From Ciceribacter sichuanensis (GTDB taxonomy: Bacteria > Pseudomonadota > Alphaproteobacteria > Rhizobiales > Rhizobiaceae), in contig NZ_JAMXLX010000001.1 of NCBI RefSeq assembly GCF_024055605.1, positions 868,001 through 932,000 on the forward strand: a stretch of DNA of 64,000 nt. Direction: 5' to 3'. This document shows, piece by piece, positions 16,769-26,315 of the stretch. The notes beneath the pieces were generated by a model that was not told the DNA's origin, searched no databases, and saw only the letters and a program-made list of their open reading frames with translations. Both the position numbers and the translations under genes were made by a program. Positions within the stretch are counted from its first letter, which is position 1. Each line of letters opens with the position of its first letter.

Positions 16769-18052
16769 ATGACGACAGACAATCCGGGTTTCGCCACGCT
16801 GGCGGTCCATGCCGGAGCCCAGCCGGACCCGACGACGGGTGCACGGATCACGCCGATCTACCAGACCACAGCCTATGTCTTCAATGACGCCGACCATGCT
16901 GCGGCACTGTTCGGGCTGAAGCAGTTCGGCAACATCTACACCCGCATCATGAACCCGACTCAGGCTGTGCTGGAGGAGCGCGTCGCGGCTCTGGAAGGCG
17001 GTACCGCGGCATTGGCGGTCGCCTCGGGTCACGCAGCCCAGATGCTGGTGTTCCATACGCTGATGCAGCCGGGCGATAACTTCGTTGCGGCAAAGAAGCT
17101 CTACGGCGGCTCGATCAATCAGTTCGGTCATGCCTTCCAGAACTTCGGCTGGCAGGTTCGCTGGGCCGATCCCGCCGATCCGGAAAGTTTCGCTGCCCAG
17201 ATCGATGATCGCACGCGTGCCATCTTCATCGAAAGCCTTGCCAATCCGGGCGGCACCTTCGTCGATATCGCCGCAATCGCCGATGTCGCCCGCCGTCATG
17301 GCCTGCCGCTGATCGTCGACAACACCATGGCGAGCCCCTATCTCGTTCGCCCCCTCGAACATGGTGCGGATATCGTGGTCCATTCGGCAACGAAGTTCCT
17401 CGGCGGCCACGGCAATTCGATGGGCGGCATTATTGTGGATGGCGGCACGTTCGACTGGTCGCAGTCCGACAAGTTTCCGATGCTGTCGAAGCCGCGGTCG
17501 GAATATTCCGGCGTCGTCCTGCACCAGACCTTCGGCAACTTCGCCTTCGCTATCGCCTGCCGCGTGCTTGGCCTTCGCGACCTCGGCCCCGCGATTGCGC
17601 CGATGAACTCATTCCTGCTTCTCACCGGCATTGAGACGCTACCGCTGCGCATGCAGCGTCATTGCGAAAATGCCCTGCGGGTGGCGACCTGGCTGAAGCA
17701 GCACCCCAAGGTGGCGTGGGTCAATTACGCCGGCCTGCCCGACGATCCGAACCATGCCCTGCAGCAGCGTTATTCACCGAAGGGCGCCGGCGCGGTCTTT
17801 ACTTTCGGCGTGAAGGGCGGCTATGCCGCGGGCAAGGCGCTTGTCGAGGGACTGCAGCTCTTCTCGCACCTTGCCAATATCGGCGACACCCGCTCGCTGG
17901 TCATTCACCCGGCCTCCACCACCCATGCCCAGCTTTCCGAGGAACAGCAGATTGCGGCCGGTGCCGGGCCGGATGTCGTGCGTCTGTCGGTCGGCATCGA
18001 GGACGCCGAGGACATTATCGGCGATCTTGAGCAGTCACTCGCCAAGGTCTGA
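16769..18052 (+). CDS. metY: O-acetylhomoserine sulfhydrylase (Cys/Met metabolism PLP enzyme)
   Basis: Encodes 427 residues; the ATG at 16769 has GGGAGG 9 bp upstream. Family marks are FATLAVHAGAQPDPTTGARI, YTRIMNPTQAVLEERVAALE, the PLP-aspartate region LPLIVDNTMASPYLVRPLEHGAD and the PLP lysine in HSATKFLGGHGNSMGG near residue 209. Its length and sequence favour the MetY (OAH/OAS sulfhydrylase) branch, which makes homocysteine from O-acetylhomoserine and sulfide. A cupin gene follows after 49 bp. Confidence 0.93.
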   Translation: MTTDNPGFATLAVHAGAQPDPTTGARITPIYQTTAYVFNDADHAAALFGLKQFGNIYTRIMNPTQAVLEERVAALEGGTAALAVASGHAAQMLVFHTLMQPGDNFVAAKKLYGGSINQFGHAFQNFGWQVRWADPADPESFAAQIDDRTRAIFIESLANPGGTFVDIAAIADVARRHGLPLIVDNTMASPYLVRPLEHGADIVVHSATKFLGGHGNSMGGIIVDGGTFDWSQSDKFPMLSKPRSEYSGVVLHQTFGNFAFAIACRVLGLRDLGPAIAPMNSFLLLTGIETLPLRMQRHCENALRVATWLKQHPKVAWVNYAGLPDDPNHALQQRYSPKGAGAVFTFGVKGGYAAGKALVEGLQLFSHLANIGDTRSLVIHPASTTHAQLSEEQQIAAGAGPDVVRLSVGIEDAEDIIGDLEQSLAKV

Positions 18053-18101
18053 TCAAAGCAACCGCGCCGTAGCTCCGGGGCTGCGGCGCATCGGAGAACC
18101 A

Positions 18102-18446
18102 ATGACGAATTCCCTGACATTCGACCTCACCGGCATCGAACCGGAGGAGGGCGCACCCGCTGCCGACCAGATCATTGCCGGCGATCCCCGTTTCACCACC
18201 TGGAACATCGAGGATCGCGACGATTCGCTGTTTTCCGGCGTCTGGCAGGCGACGCCGGGCAAGTGGAAGGTTTCCTACGACGAATGGGAATATTTCCATA
18301 TCCACGAGGGCCATTCGATCCTCACCGAGGATGGTTGCGAACCGATCCACCTGAGGGCGGGTGACCGGTTGATCGTGCGGCCGGGCCTTAAGGGCACCTG
18401 GGAGGTCATCGAGACGACCCTCAAGGACTACGTCATCAAGCTCTGA
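18102..18446 (+). CDS. Cupin_3 family protein
   Basis: Encodes 114 residues from the ATG at 18102 with GGAG 6-7 bp upstream. It matches the DUF861/cupin_3 family: SGVWQATPGKWKVSYDEWEY, FHIHEGHSILTEDG and LRAGDRLIVRPGLKGTWEVI. Members are small (S)-ureidoglycine aminohydrolase-like or regulatory cupins; the ligand is not known. It is probably co-transcribed with metY. Confidence 0.85.
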   Translation: MTNSLTFDLTGIEPEEGAPAADQIIAGDPRFTTWNIEDRDDSLFSGVWQATPGKWKVSYDEWEYFHIHEGHSILTEDGCEPIHLRAGDRLIVRPGLKGTWEVIETTLKDYVIKL

Positions 18447-18471
18447 GGGCTGAAACGATCAGGTCGCGCCG

Positions 18472-19185
18472 TCAGCGCAGCAACATGCTGATCAGCGGCG
18501 CGGCCAGAACATTGACGAGACCGACCAGTACCATCACGAGGCCGGCAATCGAGCCTTCCTCCGAGCCGATCTGGTGGGCCTTCGCCACGCCCGCCCCATG
18601 GGCGCCCATGCCGAAAAGAGCTCCGCGGGCAAGCGTCGAGCGGATCGGCAGGAAGCGCAGCAGGGTTTCGCCCAGCGCCGCACCGCAGACCCCCGTGATA
18701 ACCACGAAGATGGCCGTCAGATCCGGCACGCCGCCGATGTCCTGAGAAATGGTCATGGCGAAGGGCGTGCTGATCGAGCGTGGCAGCAGGCTGAGACGCA
18801 ATGCGCCGTCGATGCTCAGCAGGCTCGCAAGAGCCCATGCCGTCAGCATTGCGGTGGTGCTGCCGACGACCACGCCGAAGGCCAGTACCGGCCAGTAGCG
18901 ACGGATCGTATGGCGTTCCTCGAAGATCGGGATCGCGAAGGCAACCGTCACGGGGCCGAGCATGGCGACCAGCCAGTGTGTGGCGTGGATATATTCCGCA
19001 TAATTGGCCCGCAGCAGCAGGGCGAGCGCAATCAGCGCCATCGGCGTGACGATCAGCGGCGAAAGCCAGCTTTGCGGCCAGCGCCGGTAGATCACCTTCG
19101 AGACGATGTAGAAGAAGATGGTGGCTGCTGACCAGAAGGCGGTCAGCAGGGCGGGATTACTGGCGAAGGGCACGGTCGCCTCCAT
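18472..19185 (-). CDS. lrgB: LrgB/CidB family membrane protein
   Basis: Encodes 237 residues from the ATG at 19185, overlapping the end of lrgA by 29 bp. The protein is highly hydrophobic and carries the LrgB signatures LPRSISTPFAMTISQDIGG and GALFGMGAHGAGVAKAHQIG. It pairs with LrgA in a holin/antiholin-like or metabolite-export (PlgAB-like) system in the inner membrane. The operon is divergent from a LysR regulator, which is the usual arrangement. Confidence 0.93.
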   Translation of the reverse strand: MEATVPFASNPALLTAFWSAATIFFYIVSKVIYRRWPQSWLSPLIVTPMALIALALLLRANYAEYIHATHWLVAMLGPVTVAFAIPIFEERHTIRRYWPVLAFGVVVGSTTAMLTAWALASLLSIDGALRLSLLPRSISTPFAMTISQDIGGVPDLTAIFVVITGVCGAALGETLLRFLPIRSTLARGALFGMGAHGAGVAKAHQIGSEEGSIAGLVMVLVGLVNVLAAPLISMLLR

Positions 19186-19579
19186 GGGCGAGCATGAAGC
19201 GATAACCGACATCGACGGCAATCGCGGTGGAAGCCATGACGGCAATCGTGCCGCCCAGAATGACCGCAAGAACCTTGAGGCCGAGAAGACCGATGAATTC
19301 CTGGTGATCAAGCACGGCAAGAACCGCCGGAACGAAGAAAAGCAACATTTCCGCAAGCAGCCAGCGCGCGCCGTTGCGCATGCTGGCCGGCCGCAGGCGC
19401 CCGCTCGCCAGAAGCAACAGCACCATCGCCATGCCGATGACGCCGCCGGGGACCGGTAGCGACAGCAGACGCACGACCGCTTCTCCAGCCAGCCAGAAGG
19501 CCGCGATGATGGCGATCTGCACCAGACGGTTCGAGTGCAGCTGACGGCGGAGGAGGAGGGCGATGTTGCGGGATGACAT
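19157..19579 (-). CDS. lrgA: CidA/LrgA family membrane protein
   Basis: Encodes 140 residues from the ATG at 19579 (AAGG 8 bp upstream; a GTG at 19588 is an alternative). Four membrane helices and the family motif LPVPGGVIGMAMVLLLLASG, then WLLAEMLLFFVPAVLAVLDH, identify it. First gene of the lrgAB operon, with the start of lrgB inside its 3' end. Confidence 0.93.
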   Translation of the reverse strand: MSSRNIALLLRRQLHSNRLVQIAIIAAFWLAGEAVVRLLSLPVPGGVIGMAMVLLLLASGRLRPASMRNGARWLLAEMLLFFVPAVLAVLDHQEFIGLLGLKVLAVILGGTIAVMASTAIAVDVGYRFMLAHGGDRALRQ

Positions 19580-19675
19580 TTTCAGCACCTTGTATGGTTG
19601 CTGGAAATATAGGCGTTATTGTGCTATGAGCAAAATGAATTGATGTTATAGAAATAAGTCCGAATTGGAATAATC

Positions 19676-20566
19676 ATGGAGATCCGCACGCTTCGCGCCT
19701 TTGTCGAGGTCATTCGTCAAGGCGGCTTTTCCCAGGCGGCCCGGACGGTGTTCATTACCCAGTCCGCAGTGAGCAAGGCGGTCCGCCAGCTCGAGGAAGA
19801 ACTGGGTTTTGAGCTGATCGACCGGGCCGGCCACAAGGTTGCGCTGACGGATGCGGGCGAGATCGTGTTTCGCCGCGCCCAGACCATGCTGGCGCAACGC
19901 GAGGACCTTCTGGCCGAACTGTCCGAGCTGCGTGGCCTGCGCCGCGGACGCCTGCAACTCGGGCTTCCTCCGATTGGCAGCGACGCACTCTTCGCACCTC
20001 TCTTCGCCATCTATCGCAGCCGCCATCCCGAAGTGGAGATCCAGCTTGTCGAGCATGGCAGTCGTAAGCTGGAGGAACTGGTGATGACAGGGGAGGTGGA
20101 GCTTGGTGCTTCGCTGTTGCCGGTGCCGGATCGTTTCGAATGGCAGGAGGTGACGCGCGAACCGCTGCACGTCCTCGTTCCGGAAGATCATCCGCTTGCA
20201 AGACAGGAGGGCGTTGCCCTTCATGACCTCCAGTCCATGCCGTTCGTCCTGTTCGATGCCGGGTTCGCCCTCAATCCGATCATTCTCGATGCCTGCAAGG
20301 AGACCGGATTCGATCCGGTGATCGCGGCCCGCAGCGGACAGATCAACTTCATCGTCGAACTGGTCGGGGCAGGTCTCGGTATCGGCTTCCTGCCGAGGAT
20401 GATTGCCGAACGGCGCGTTCGTCCGGGTGTCGCCCATATTCCGGTGCATTCGCCACAGATGGACTGGCATATGGCCTGGGTCTGGCGGCGTGGCGGCTAT
20501 CTGTCCTTCGCGGCGAAGGCATGGCTGGAACTCGCCCGTTCAGCAGACATGCCTCCGGCACCCTGA
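19676..20566 (+). CDS. LysR family transcriptional regulator
   Basis: Encodes 296 residues. The N-terminal winged HTH is typical: MEIRTLRAFVEVIRQGGFSQ, FITQSAVSKAVRQLEEELGF and KVALTDAGEIVFRRAQTML. The rest is the periplasmic-binding-protein-like effector domain (RGRLQLGLPPIGSD, GAGLGIGFLPRMIAERR). It is divergent from lrgAB with a 96-bp AT-rich spacer and is the likely controller of that operon. The effector is unknown. Confidence 0.95.
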   Translation: MEIRTLRAFVEVIRQGGFSQAARTVFITQSAVSKAVRQLEEELGFELIDRAGHKVALTDAGEIVFRRAQTMLAQREDLLAELSELRGLRRGRLQLGLPPIGSDALFAPLFAIYRSRHPEVEIQLVEHGSRKLEELVMTGEVELGASLLPVPDRFEWQEVTREPLHVLVPEDHPLARQEGVALHDLQSMPFVLFDAGFALNPIILDACKETGFDPVIAARSGQINFIVELVGAGLGIGFLPRMIAERRVRPGVAHIPVHSPQMDWHMAWVWRRGGYLSFAAKAWLELARSADMPPAP

Positions 20567-20653
20567 GCCACGCTTGTCTATGTCACTGGATCGCTATCCC
20601 TCGGTGGTCTCCGCGTCTCTTTGATGTCGAGAGTATTGCGTTTTGTCAATGCA

Positions 20654-20667
20654 CGGGTATATACCCG
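20654..20667. promoter_or_regulatory. Perfect palindrome, candidate MarR operator
   Basis: CGGGTATATACCCG is a perfect 14-bp palindrome, 4 bp before the start codon of the MarR-type gene. A possible TTGCGT (20637-20642) and TATACC (20660-20665) pair at 17 bp would place the palindrome across the -10. Autorepression by the MarR protein is the simple inference. Confidence 0.55.
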
Positions 20668-20671
20668 CATA

Positions 20672-21091
20672 ATGATGAAATCCTCCTGCTACTGCATCGC
20701 GCTCCGTAATGCCTCCCGGCGCCTCACGTCATTGTATGATGAGGCGCTGGCGCCGCTTGGCATCAATGTTACGCAGTTCAGTCAGTTGAGAAACATCGGG
20801 CGTTTCCAGCCGGTTTCCCTGACTGATCTGGCGAAGAAGATGGAACTCGACCGTTCGACCGTCGGTCGCAACACCAAGATCCTTGAGCGCATGGGTCTCG
20901 TGGCTGCTGCGCCGGGGGAGGATCACAGGGAGAATATCCTTACTTTGGCGGAGAAGGGTGAGGCTCTGCTGGAGCAGGCTCTGCCGATCTGGGAAGGGGT
21001 CCAGGCGCGCATCTCAAGGAGGCTGGGGCCGGACGGTCTTGAAGGGATCGTGTCGGCGCTTGATACGATAATTGATGGTTTAGCTAATTAA
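20672..21091 (+). CDS. MarR family transcriptional regulator
   Basis: Encodes 139 residues from the ATG at 20672. An upstream TTG at 20621 would include the palindrome as coding sequence and is less likely. The start MMKSSCYCIALRNASRRL has a cysteine pair (CYC) in the dimer helix, as in redox-sensing MarR proteins. The winged HTH follows: VSLTDLAKKMELDRSTVGRN, TKILERMGLVAAAPGEDHRE. It precedes the MFS gene by 59 bp and probably controls it. Confidence 0.88.
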   Translation: MMKSSCYCIALRNASRRLTSLYDEALAPLGINVTQFSQLRNIGRFQPVSLTDLAKKMELDRSTVGRNTKILERMGLVAAAPGEDHRENILTLAEKGEALLEQALPIWEGVQARISRRLGPDGLEGIVSALDTIIDGLAN

Positions 21092-21150
21092 CGAAATATG
21101 GAAATGAATTGCGCGCTTGCTCGACAGGCTGCAACCACAGGAGAACGACC

Positions 21151-22449
21151 TTGATCTCAGCCAGACTGGCCAATTACCTGGCGGCACGTAACATCCATTA
21201 CGGATGGGTCGTTGCCGGGATTACCTTCCTCACCATGCTCGCGACCGCGGGCGCCATGGGATCGGCCGGTGTCCTGATCGCGCCGCTCAGCCGTGAATTC
21301 GGTTGGACCACGGAGGAAGTCTCCTCTGCTATGGCAATCCGCCTCGCGCTCTTCGGATTGCTCGGGCCGTTCGCCGCTGCTCTGATGAACCATTTCGGCA
21401 TGCGCGTCGTGATCGGCGTGGCTCTCACGCTGATCGGTGGCGGTATTCTCCTGTCCTTCCGCATGACGGAACTCTGGGAAATGGTCGTGCTCTGGGGCAT
21501 CGTGGTCGGGGTTGGCACCGGCATGACAGCGCTCGTTCTTGGCGCAACCGTCGCCACCCGGTGGTTCCATGCGCGCCGTGGCGTCGTCGTGGGCCTGATG
21601 ACGGTCAGTAATGCAACAGGTCAGCTTATCTTCCTGCCGCTGCTCGCAAGCCTCACGGAGGCCTATGGCTGGCGTGTTGCCCTGTCGCTCAACGTTGCGG
21701 TGCTGGCGCTTGCCATGGTGATCGTGCTGGCGCTGATGCGCAACTATCCCGCCGATCTCGGTCTGGCGCCTTATGGCAGCCGTGAACTGCAGCCGGCCCC
21801 CATCCGCTCGGCGCGACTGTCGTCTCTTCTCGTGGCGCCGGTTGCCGCCCTGCGCGAAGCCTCGGTGAAGCCGGTATTCTGGATCCTGTTCTTCACCTTC
21901 TTTGTCTGCGGTCTCTCCACTAACGGCCTGATTCAGACTCACTGGATTTCGATCTGTGGCGATTATGGTGTGGCAGCGGTCAGTGCCGCCGGCATGCTGG
22001 CGATGATCGGTATCTTCGACTTCATCGGCACGCTCGGTGCCGGCTGGCTGTCCGACCGTTTCGACAATCGCTGGCTGCTCTTCTGGTTCTACGGCCTGCG
22101 CGGCCTTTCGCTGATCTTCCTGTCTGCCTCGGGCTTCGACTATGTAACGCTATCGATCTTTGCCGTTTTCTACGGTCTGGACTGGGTTGCCACGGTGCCG
22201 CCGACGGTCAAGCTCACAGTGGAGAATTTCGGTCGCGACAAGGCGAACATCGTGTTCGGCTGGATCTTCGCTGCCCATCAGCTTGGCGCCGCAACTGCCA
22301 CTTTCGGGGCAGGCTATATCAGGACGGATTACGAGACCTTCCTGCCGGCCGTCTACATCGCCGGTTTCATGTGCCTGTTGGCGGCCCTGTCGGTTCTTGC
22401 GATCGGCAAGACCGTCCGCCACGATACGGTCGTTCAGGCAGCCCAATGA
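21151..22449 (+). CDS. MFS transporter (oxalate/formate antiporter-like)
   Basis: Encodes 432 residues from a TTG at 21151, which has AGGAG 7 bp upstream; the frame opens further but the upstream residues are not transporter-like. Twelve membrane helices are apparent, starting NIHYGWVVAGITFLTMLATA. The loop GAGWLSDRFDNRWLLFWFYG carries the MFS inter-domain motif, and the general pattern is that of the monocarboxylate or OFA-like group. Substrate unknown. It lies between a MarR gene and a cytochrome P450 gene, so it may export or import a P450 substrate. Confidence 0.88.
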   Translation: MISARLANYLAARNIHYGWVVAGITFLTMLATAGAMGSAGVLIAPLSREFGWTTEEVSSAMAIRLALFGLLGPFAAALMNHFGMRVVIGVALTLIGGGILLSFRMTELWEMVVLWGIVVGVGTGMTALVLGATVATRWFHARRGVVVGLMTVSNATGQLIFLPLLASLTEAYGWRVALSLNVAVLALAMVIVLALMRNYPADLGLAPYGSRELQPAPIRSARLSSLLVAPVAALREASVKPVFWILFFTFFVCGLSTNGLIQTHWISICGDYGVAAVSAAGMLAMIGIFDFIGTLGAGWLSDRFDNRWLLFWFYGLRGLSLIFLSASGFDYVTLSIFAVFYGLDWVATVPPTVKLTVENFGRDKANIVFGWIFAAHQLGAATATFGAGYIRTDYETFLPAVYIAGFMCLLAALSVLAIGKTVRHDTVVQAAQ

Positions 22450-22456
22450 TCGTGGA

Positions 22457-22481
22457 GGACCTCGTCTACCAGGCGAGGTCC
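22457..22481. terminator. Hairpin between convergent MFS and P450 genes
   Basis: GGACCTCG and CGAGGTCC form an 8-bp perfect stem with a 9-base loop, overlapping the last codons of the P450 gene. No T-run follows, so a role as bidirectional terminator is tentative. Confidence 0.4.
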
Positions 22482-23710
22482 AGCCGCTCCAGCCCATGGA
22501 AGTGATAGACGTCCTTCACCCGTGGAGGAGCGACGATCCGCATACCGGGCAGCCGATGAAACAGCAGCGGCAGTACGATGTTGAGCTCGAGGCGCGCCAG
22601 CGGCGCGCCGATACAGAAATGGATACCCGCGCCGAAGGAGAGGTTCGGCGCCTCGTCGCGCTCCGGCCGGAAGGCCAGCGGATCCGAGAATTTCAACGGA
22701 TCGAGATTGGCGGCGGCAAGGATCATGCTCACCTTGTCGCCGCGCTTGAACGACACACCGTCGATTTCCGCCGGCTCCAGGCAATAACGTTGGAAGATGT
22801 GGACAGGAGCGCAGATGCGCAGCGTCTCCTCTACTGTTCTTTCGGTCGCCTTCTCGTCGCGGAACATCTCGGCAGGGGAGAGGCCGCTTTCAAGGATGAC
22901 GCGAACCGAATTGCCGATCTGATGCACCGTAGCTTCATGGCCGGCATTCAGCAGCACAATCGTGGTCGAGATAAGCTCGTCCTCGGTGAGGTACTGCCCC
23001 TTGTGCGCGGTGTGGATCATGTGGCTGAGGAGATCGTCCTGCGGATTGGCGCGACGCTCCGCGATCATGCTGCGCACATAGTCGGCGAATTCCTGTGCCG
23101 AGCGATCGGCTGCTTCCTCGTCGGCACGGGTGCGCTTGAACATGTACATGCCCACGTAGTCGTGGGACCACTTGAGCAGTTGGGGGCCCATCTCCTCGGG
23201 AATGCCGATCATGCGGGCGATCATGGTCACCGGAATGATATCGGCGAAGGAGGAGAGCAGTTCTGTCTTGCCATCCTTCTCGAAGGCGTCGATCAGCCGG
23301 TTGGCAAGCTCCTCGATCTCCGGCTTCATCTTCTCAACGTGCCGCGAGACGAAGGCGCGATTGACGAGCGTCCTCAGCCGGGTGTGCTCCGGCGGTTCCA
23401 GTTCCAGAAGGGAGTGAGCCTCCGCGGCGTCGAAATGGCGCGTGTGGTCGGCAGGCTTGGGCATGCCGAGTTCTTCGCGGGTCGCGATGTGCAGGATCTG
23501 CCGGCCGAAACGCCGGTCGCGCAACAGCGCGTTCACCGTGTCGTAGCCGGTCACGAACCACTGCTTCTGCTCCTCCCAGTAGAAGGTCGGACATTCGGCA
23601 TGCAGCGCCGCGTAGACCCGGTTCGGATCGGAATAGAAAGCCGGATCGCGGCCGTCGAGGCTGACGCGGCGTGAAGCCTTGTCGATGGAAAGGAAGGGCA
23701 GGTCGGTCAT
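22466..23710 (-). CDS. Cytochrome P450
   Basis: Encodes 414 residues, the size of soluble bacterial class I P450s. The I-helix motif LLNAGHEATVHQIG, the K-helix EETLRI (ExxR) and the heme-ligand loop LSFGAGIHFCIGAPLARLEL are all present. It needs ferredoxin partners, none of which are encoded nearby. The I-helix has AGHEAT instead of the common AGxxTT/DT pattern, which is seen in several bacterial CYP families. Substrate unknown; the neighbouring MarR-MFS unit hints at a xenobiotic or plant metabolite. Confidence 0.95.
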   Translation of the reverse strand: MTDLPFLSIDKASRRVSLDGRDPAFYSDPNRVYAALHAECPTFYWEEQKQWFVTGYDTVNALLRDRRFGRQILHIATREELGMPKPADHTRHFDAAEAHSLLELEPPEHTRLRTLVNRAFVSRHVEKMKPEIEELANRLIDAFEKDGKTELLSSFADIIPVTMIARMIGIPEEMGPQLLKWSHDYVGMYMFKRTRADEEAADRSAQEFADYVRSMIAERRANPQDDLLSHMIHTAHKGQYLTEDELISTTIVLLNAGHEATVHQIGNSVRVILESGLSPAEMFRDEKATERTVEETLRICAPVHIFQRYCLEPAEIDGVSFKRGDKVSMILAAANLDPLKFSDPLAFRPERDEAPNLSFGAGIHFCIGAPLARLELNIVLPLLFHRLPGMRIVAPPRVKDVYHFHGLERLDLAW

Positions 23711-23757
23711 GGGGAAATTATCTATCTAATCCGAGGCTTGGCCGGAAGGGGGCGTGT

Positions 23758-25020
23758 TCAGGAGCGGTAAAGATCCTGTTGCGAGGAGGCGACTGTCTGC
23801 AGGCGTCGCAATGCTGCGACCTGCCTGTCCGCCTGCTCGTCAATGGCTTGAGGTGTCGACGAAGGAACGCAGAGTACCTTCTCGCCGGTCAAGACGGCCG
23901 TGCGGTTTCTTCCCCGTGCCTTGGCCTTGTAAAGCGCGCGGTCCGCGCCACTCATCAGGCGGTCGAAATCCGCTTCCGCAGCAGGCAGGGTGGTAATGCC
24001 GATGCTCACCGTGGCGCGGATGATCTGGCCACCGAAGGCGACCGGTTTGTCCGCGACGGTACGCCGGATTGCCTCAGCCACCAGAACCGCGTCGTGCATG
24101 CTGGTAACATCCAGCAGGGCGGCGAATTCCTCGCCGCCGCTGCGGCCAAAACAGGCATTAGAGGGCATCAGCGATCGGCAGGACTGCGTAAAGCTCGTCA
24201 GCACAGCGTCCCCGGCCTGGTGTCCGTGACTGTCGTTGATCTTCTTGAATCGGTCGAGGTCGAACACCAGCAACGCGACGTTGCGTTTCGTCTCACCGGC
24301 GCGGTTGCGAATGGTTTCGAACTCGTCGAGCAGTCCTCGCCGGTTGAGGGCGCCGGTCAGCGGGTCGGTCAGCGCAAGCATTCGCAGCCTGTCGGCGGAG
24401 CGGTCCATCAGGATTTTTGCCAGAACGGCGATGGAGCCCACGAAACCAACAATGCCGGCAATCCCCACCAGACCGCTGATCGAAATCTCCTTGAAGTTGG
24501 CGGGGTTGTTTATCGCTACAGCCACAGCAAACCCGAGATTCAGCACCCCCTGTGTAAGCCAGATGCCAATCAGCGCCTTGCGATGGCGATCGGAACTGAA
24601 GCGGGCGGTCGTCACCACGGCAGCCATCATCAGGTAGCCCGTCGCCGCAGCGACGTCATAAAGAGCCACCCGATAGGCGAAGGTTTCCCGCACGATAGGC
24701 AGGAGATTTCCGGCGACCCAGATGAGGCTCGGTATCGCTGCGATGGAGAGGGGCGGACGTGTGTCAAGGTAGCGCACACCAGACAGCCAGAAACCGTAGG
24801 CCGAAAGCGCGGTAAAGTTCGCGACGTGGATCGAGACGAAGTCAGGGATCTGTCCGCGGAAAGTGACGAGCACGATACCGGTCGCATGTGCCGCGAAGCC
24901 CAGCGCGAACATCAGGTAGTGTTTTTCGCTGCGCGCCCGCAACCAGACCACGGTCAGCAGCATCGCCAGCGTGCCGGCTTCTGTCGCCCAGAGGAGGAAC
25001 GCCGTTTTGACATCGAGCAC
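23758..25020 (-). CDS. Diguanylate cyclase with N-terminal multi-pass membrane sensor
   Basis: Encodes 420 residues from a GTG at 25020 (AGGA about 9 bp upstream); a TTG at 25062 would add 14 polar residues. The first 230 residues contain six or seven membrane helices and belong to no sensor family I can name. The GGDEF domain follows: LTDPLTGALNRRGLLDEFE, LLVFDLDRFKKINDSHGHQAGD, and the active-site loop GRSGGEEFAALLD (GGEEF). It should make cyclic di-GMP at the inner membrane. In this group of bacteria c-di-GMP drives the unipolar adhesin, which is of interest given the polysaccharide cluster about 20 kb away. Confidence 0.92.
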   Translation of the reverse strand: MLDVKTAFLLWATEAGTLAMLLTVVWLRARSEKHYLMFALGFAAHATGIVLVTFRGQIPDFVSIHVANFTALSAYGFWLSGVRYLDTRPPLSIAAIPSLIWVAGNLLPIVRETFAYRVALYDVAAATGYLMMAAVVTTARFSSDRHRKALIGIWLTQGVLNLGFAVAVAINNPANFKEISISGLVGIAGIVGFVGSIAVLAKILMDRSADRLRMLALTDPLTGALNRRGLLDEFETIRNRAGETKRNVALLVFDLDRFKKINDSHGHQAGDAVLTSFTQSCRSLMPSNACFGRSGGEEFAALLDVTSMHDAVLVAEAIRRTVADKPVAFGGQIIRATVSIGITTLPAAEADFDRLMSGADRALYKAKARGRNRTAVLTGEKVLCVPSSTPQAIDEQADRQVAALRRLQTVASSQQDLYRS

Positions 25021-25386
25021 AGTGGTCGATCCTGAATTGGTTTTTTGAGAATATGACTTCAAAGTGATGAAGACAGGTTAATCAGTTCCTACGAAAACGG
25101 CGATGCCATGGCCGTCCCCAGTTTTTCTATCCCCGTATTGAACGTTACCGAACGTTCACCATATGAGCCGTTTCTTGTGAAGTGGCTTCCCAGGCATTCG
25201 GAAAGATTAGGAAATTTGCCGCAAAAGCCTTACGCCGACGGCAGAGACCAGCGCTTGACGATTAAGGATATCCGAAGCTCGCGTCTTGAAGTCGAGGGTG
25301 CGGACACTCTATGTAGGGATTGACAGATATTACGTGATTCCCGCCGCGCATCGAGTGTTCGGGGAACAGGCTGACAAAGGACGGAC
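25021..25386. other. Intergenic region between the diguanylate cyclase gene and clpP
   Basis: This 366-bp spacer contains no convincing gene. Its right part holds the heat-shock-type promoter at 25285-25314. A 71-codon open frame at 25108-25323 has no ribosome-binding site or recognisable protein and is not called. Confidence 0.6.
25285..25314 (+). promoter_or_regulatory. RpoH (sigma-32)-type promoter of clpP
   Basis: CTTGAA (25285-25290), an 18-bp spacer and CTATGT (25309-25314) fit the alphaproteobacterial RpoH pattern CTTGAA-N16-18-CYTATNT, except for one base. It lies 73 bp before the clpP start. Confidence 0.6.
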
Positions 25387-26019
<633 letters not shown>

Positions 26020-26034
26020 TGCTCCGTTGCGATA

Positions 26035-26071
26035 TGATCACGACTGCAATGAACTGAAGCGGTCGTGATCA
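26035..26071 (+). terminator. Large inverted repeat after clpP
   Basis: TGATCACGAC and GTCGTGATCA form a perfect 10-bp stem around a 17-base loop, 15 bp after the clpP stop. There is no T-run (CGTAAGG follows), so it may stabilise the clpP mRNA end or attenuate read-through into clpX. Confidence 0.5.
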
Positions 26072-26315
26072 CGTAAGGGGTTTAATCTGGCTGCGAAAGC
26101 GCTAATAGTAACTATTAAGGCTGTGTTGAATTTTTATGACATAGCTTGCGGTCTGTGGGGTTTCGTTGCCGCCGGTTCTGGTTTGTGGGTCGTGTGGACC
26201 GGCTAGTACCTCTTAGGATCGAATGAGCCTGGGGCCGAAGGGCGATCAGCGCCGGGCGTAGAGAGTGACCGCCCTCCGTCGAGGCGGAGGGGCGGCGTGC
26301 TGGAAGGATGAAGAT

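Noticed and set aside
18472..19579. lrgAB as a phage holin cassette
   Set aside because: The pair is a standard chromosomal LrgA-LrgB operon with divergent LysR gene and no phage genes nearby.
22160..23674. 504-codon plus-strand frame opposite the P450 gene
   Set aside because: The minus strand encodes a complete P450 with heme-binding loop; the plus frame has no recognisable protein.
25108..25323. 71-codon ORF upstream of clpP
   Set aside because: Covers the heat-shock promoter of clpP, lacks a ribosome-binding site and resembles no family.
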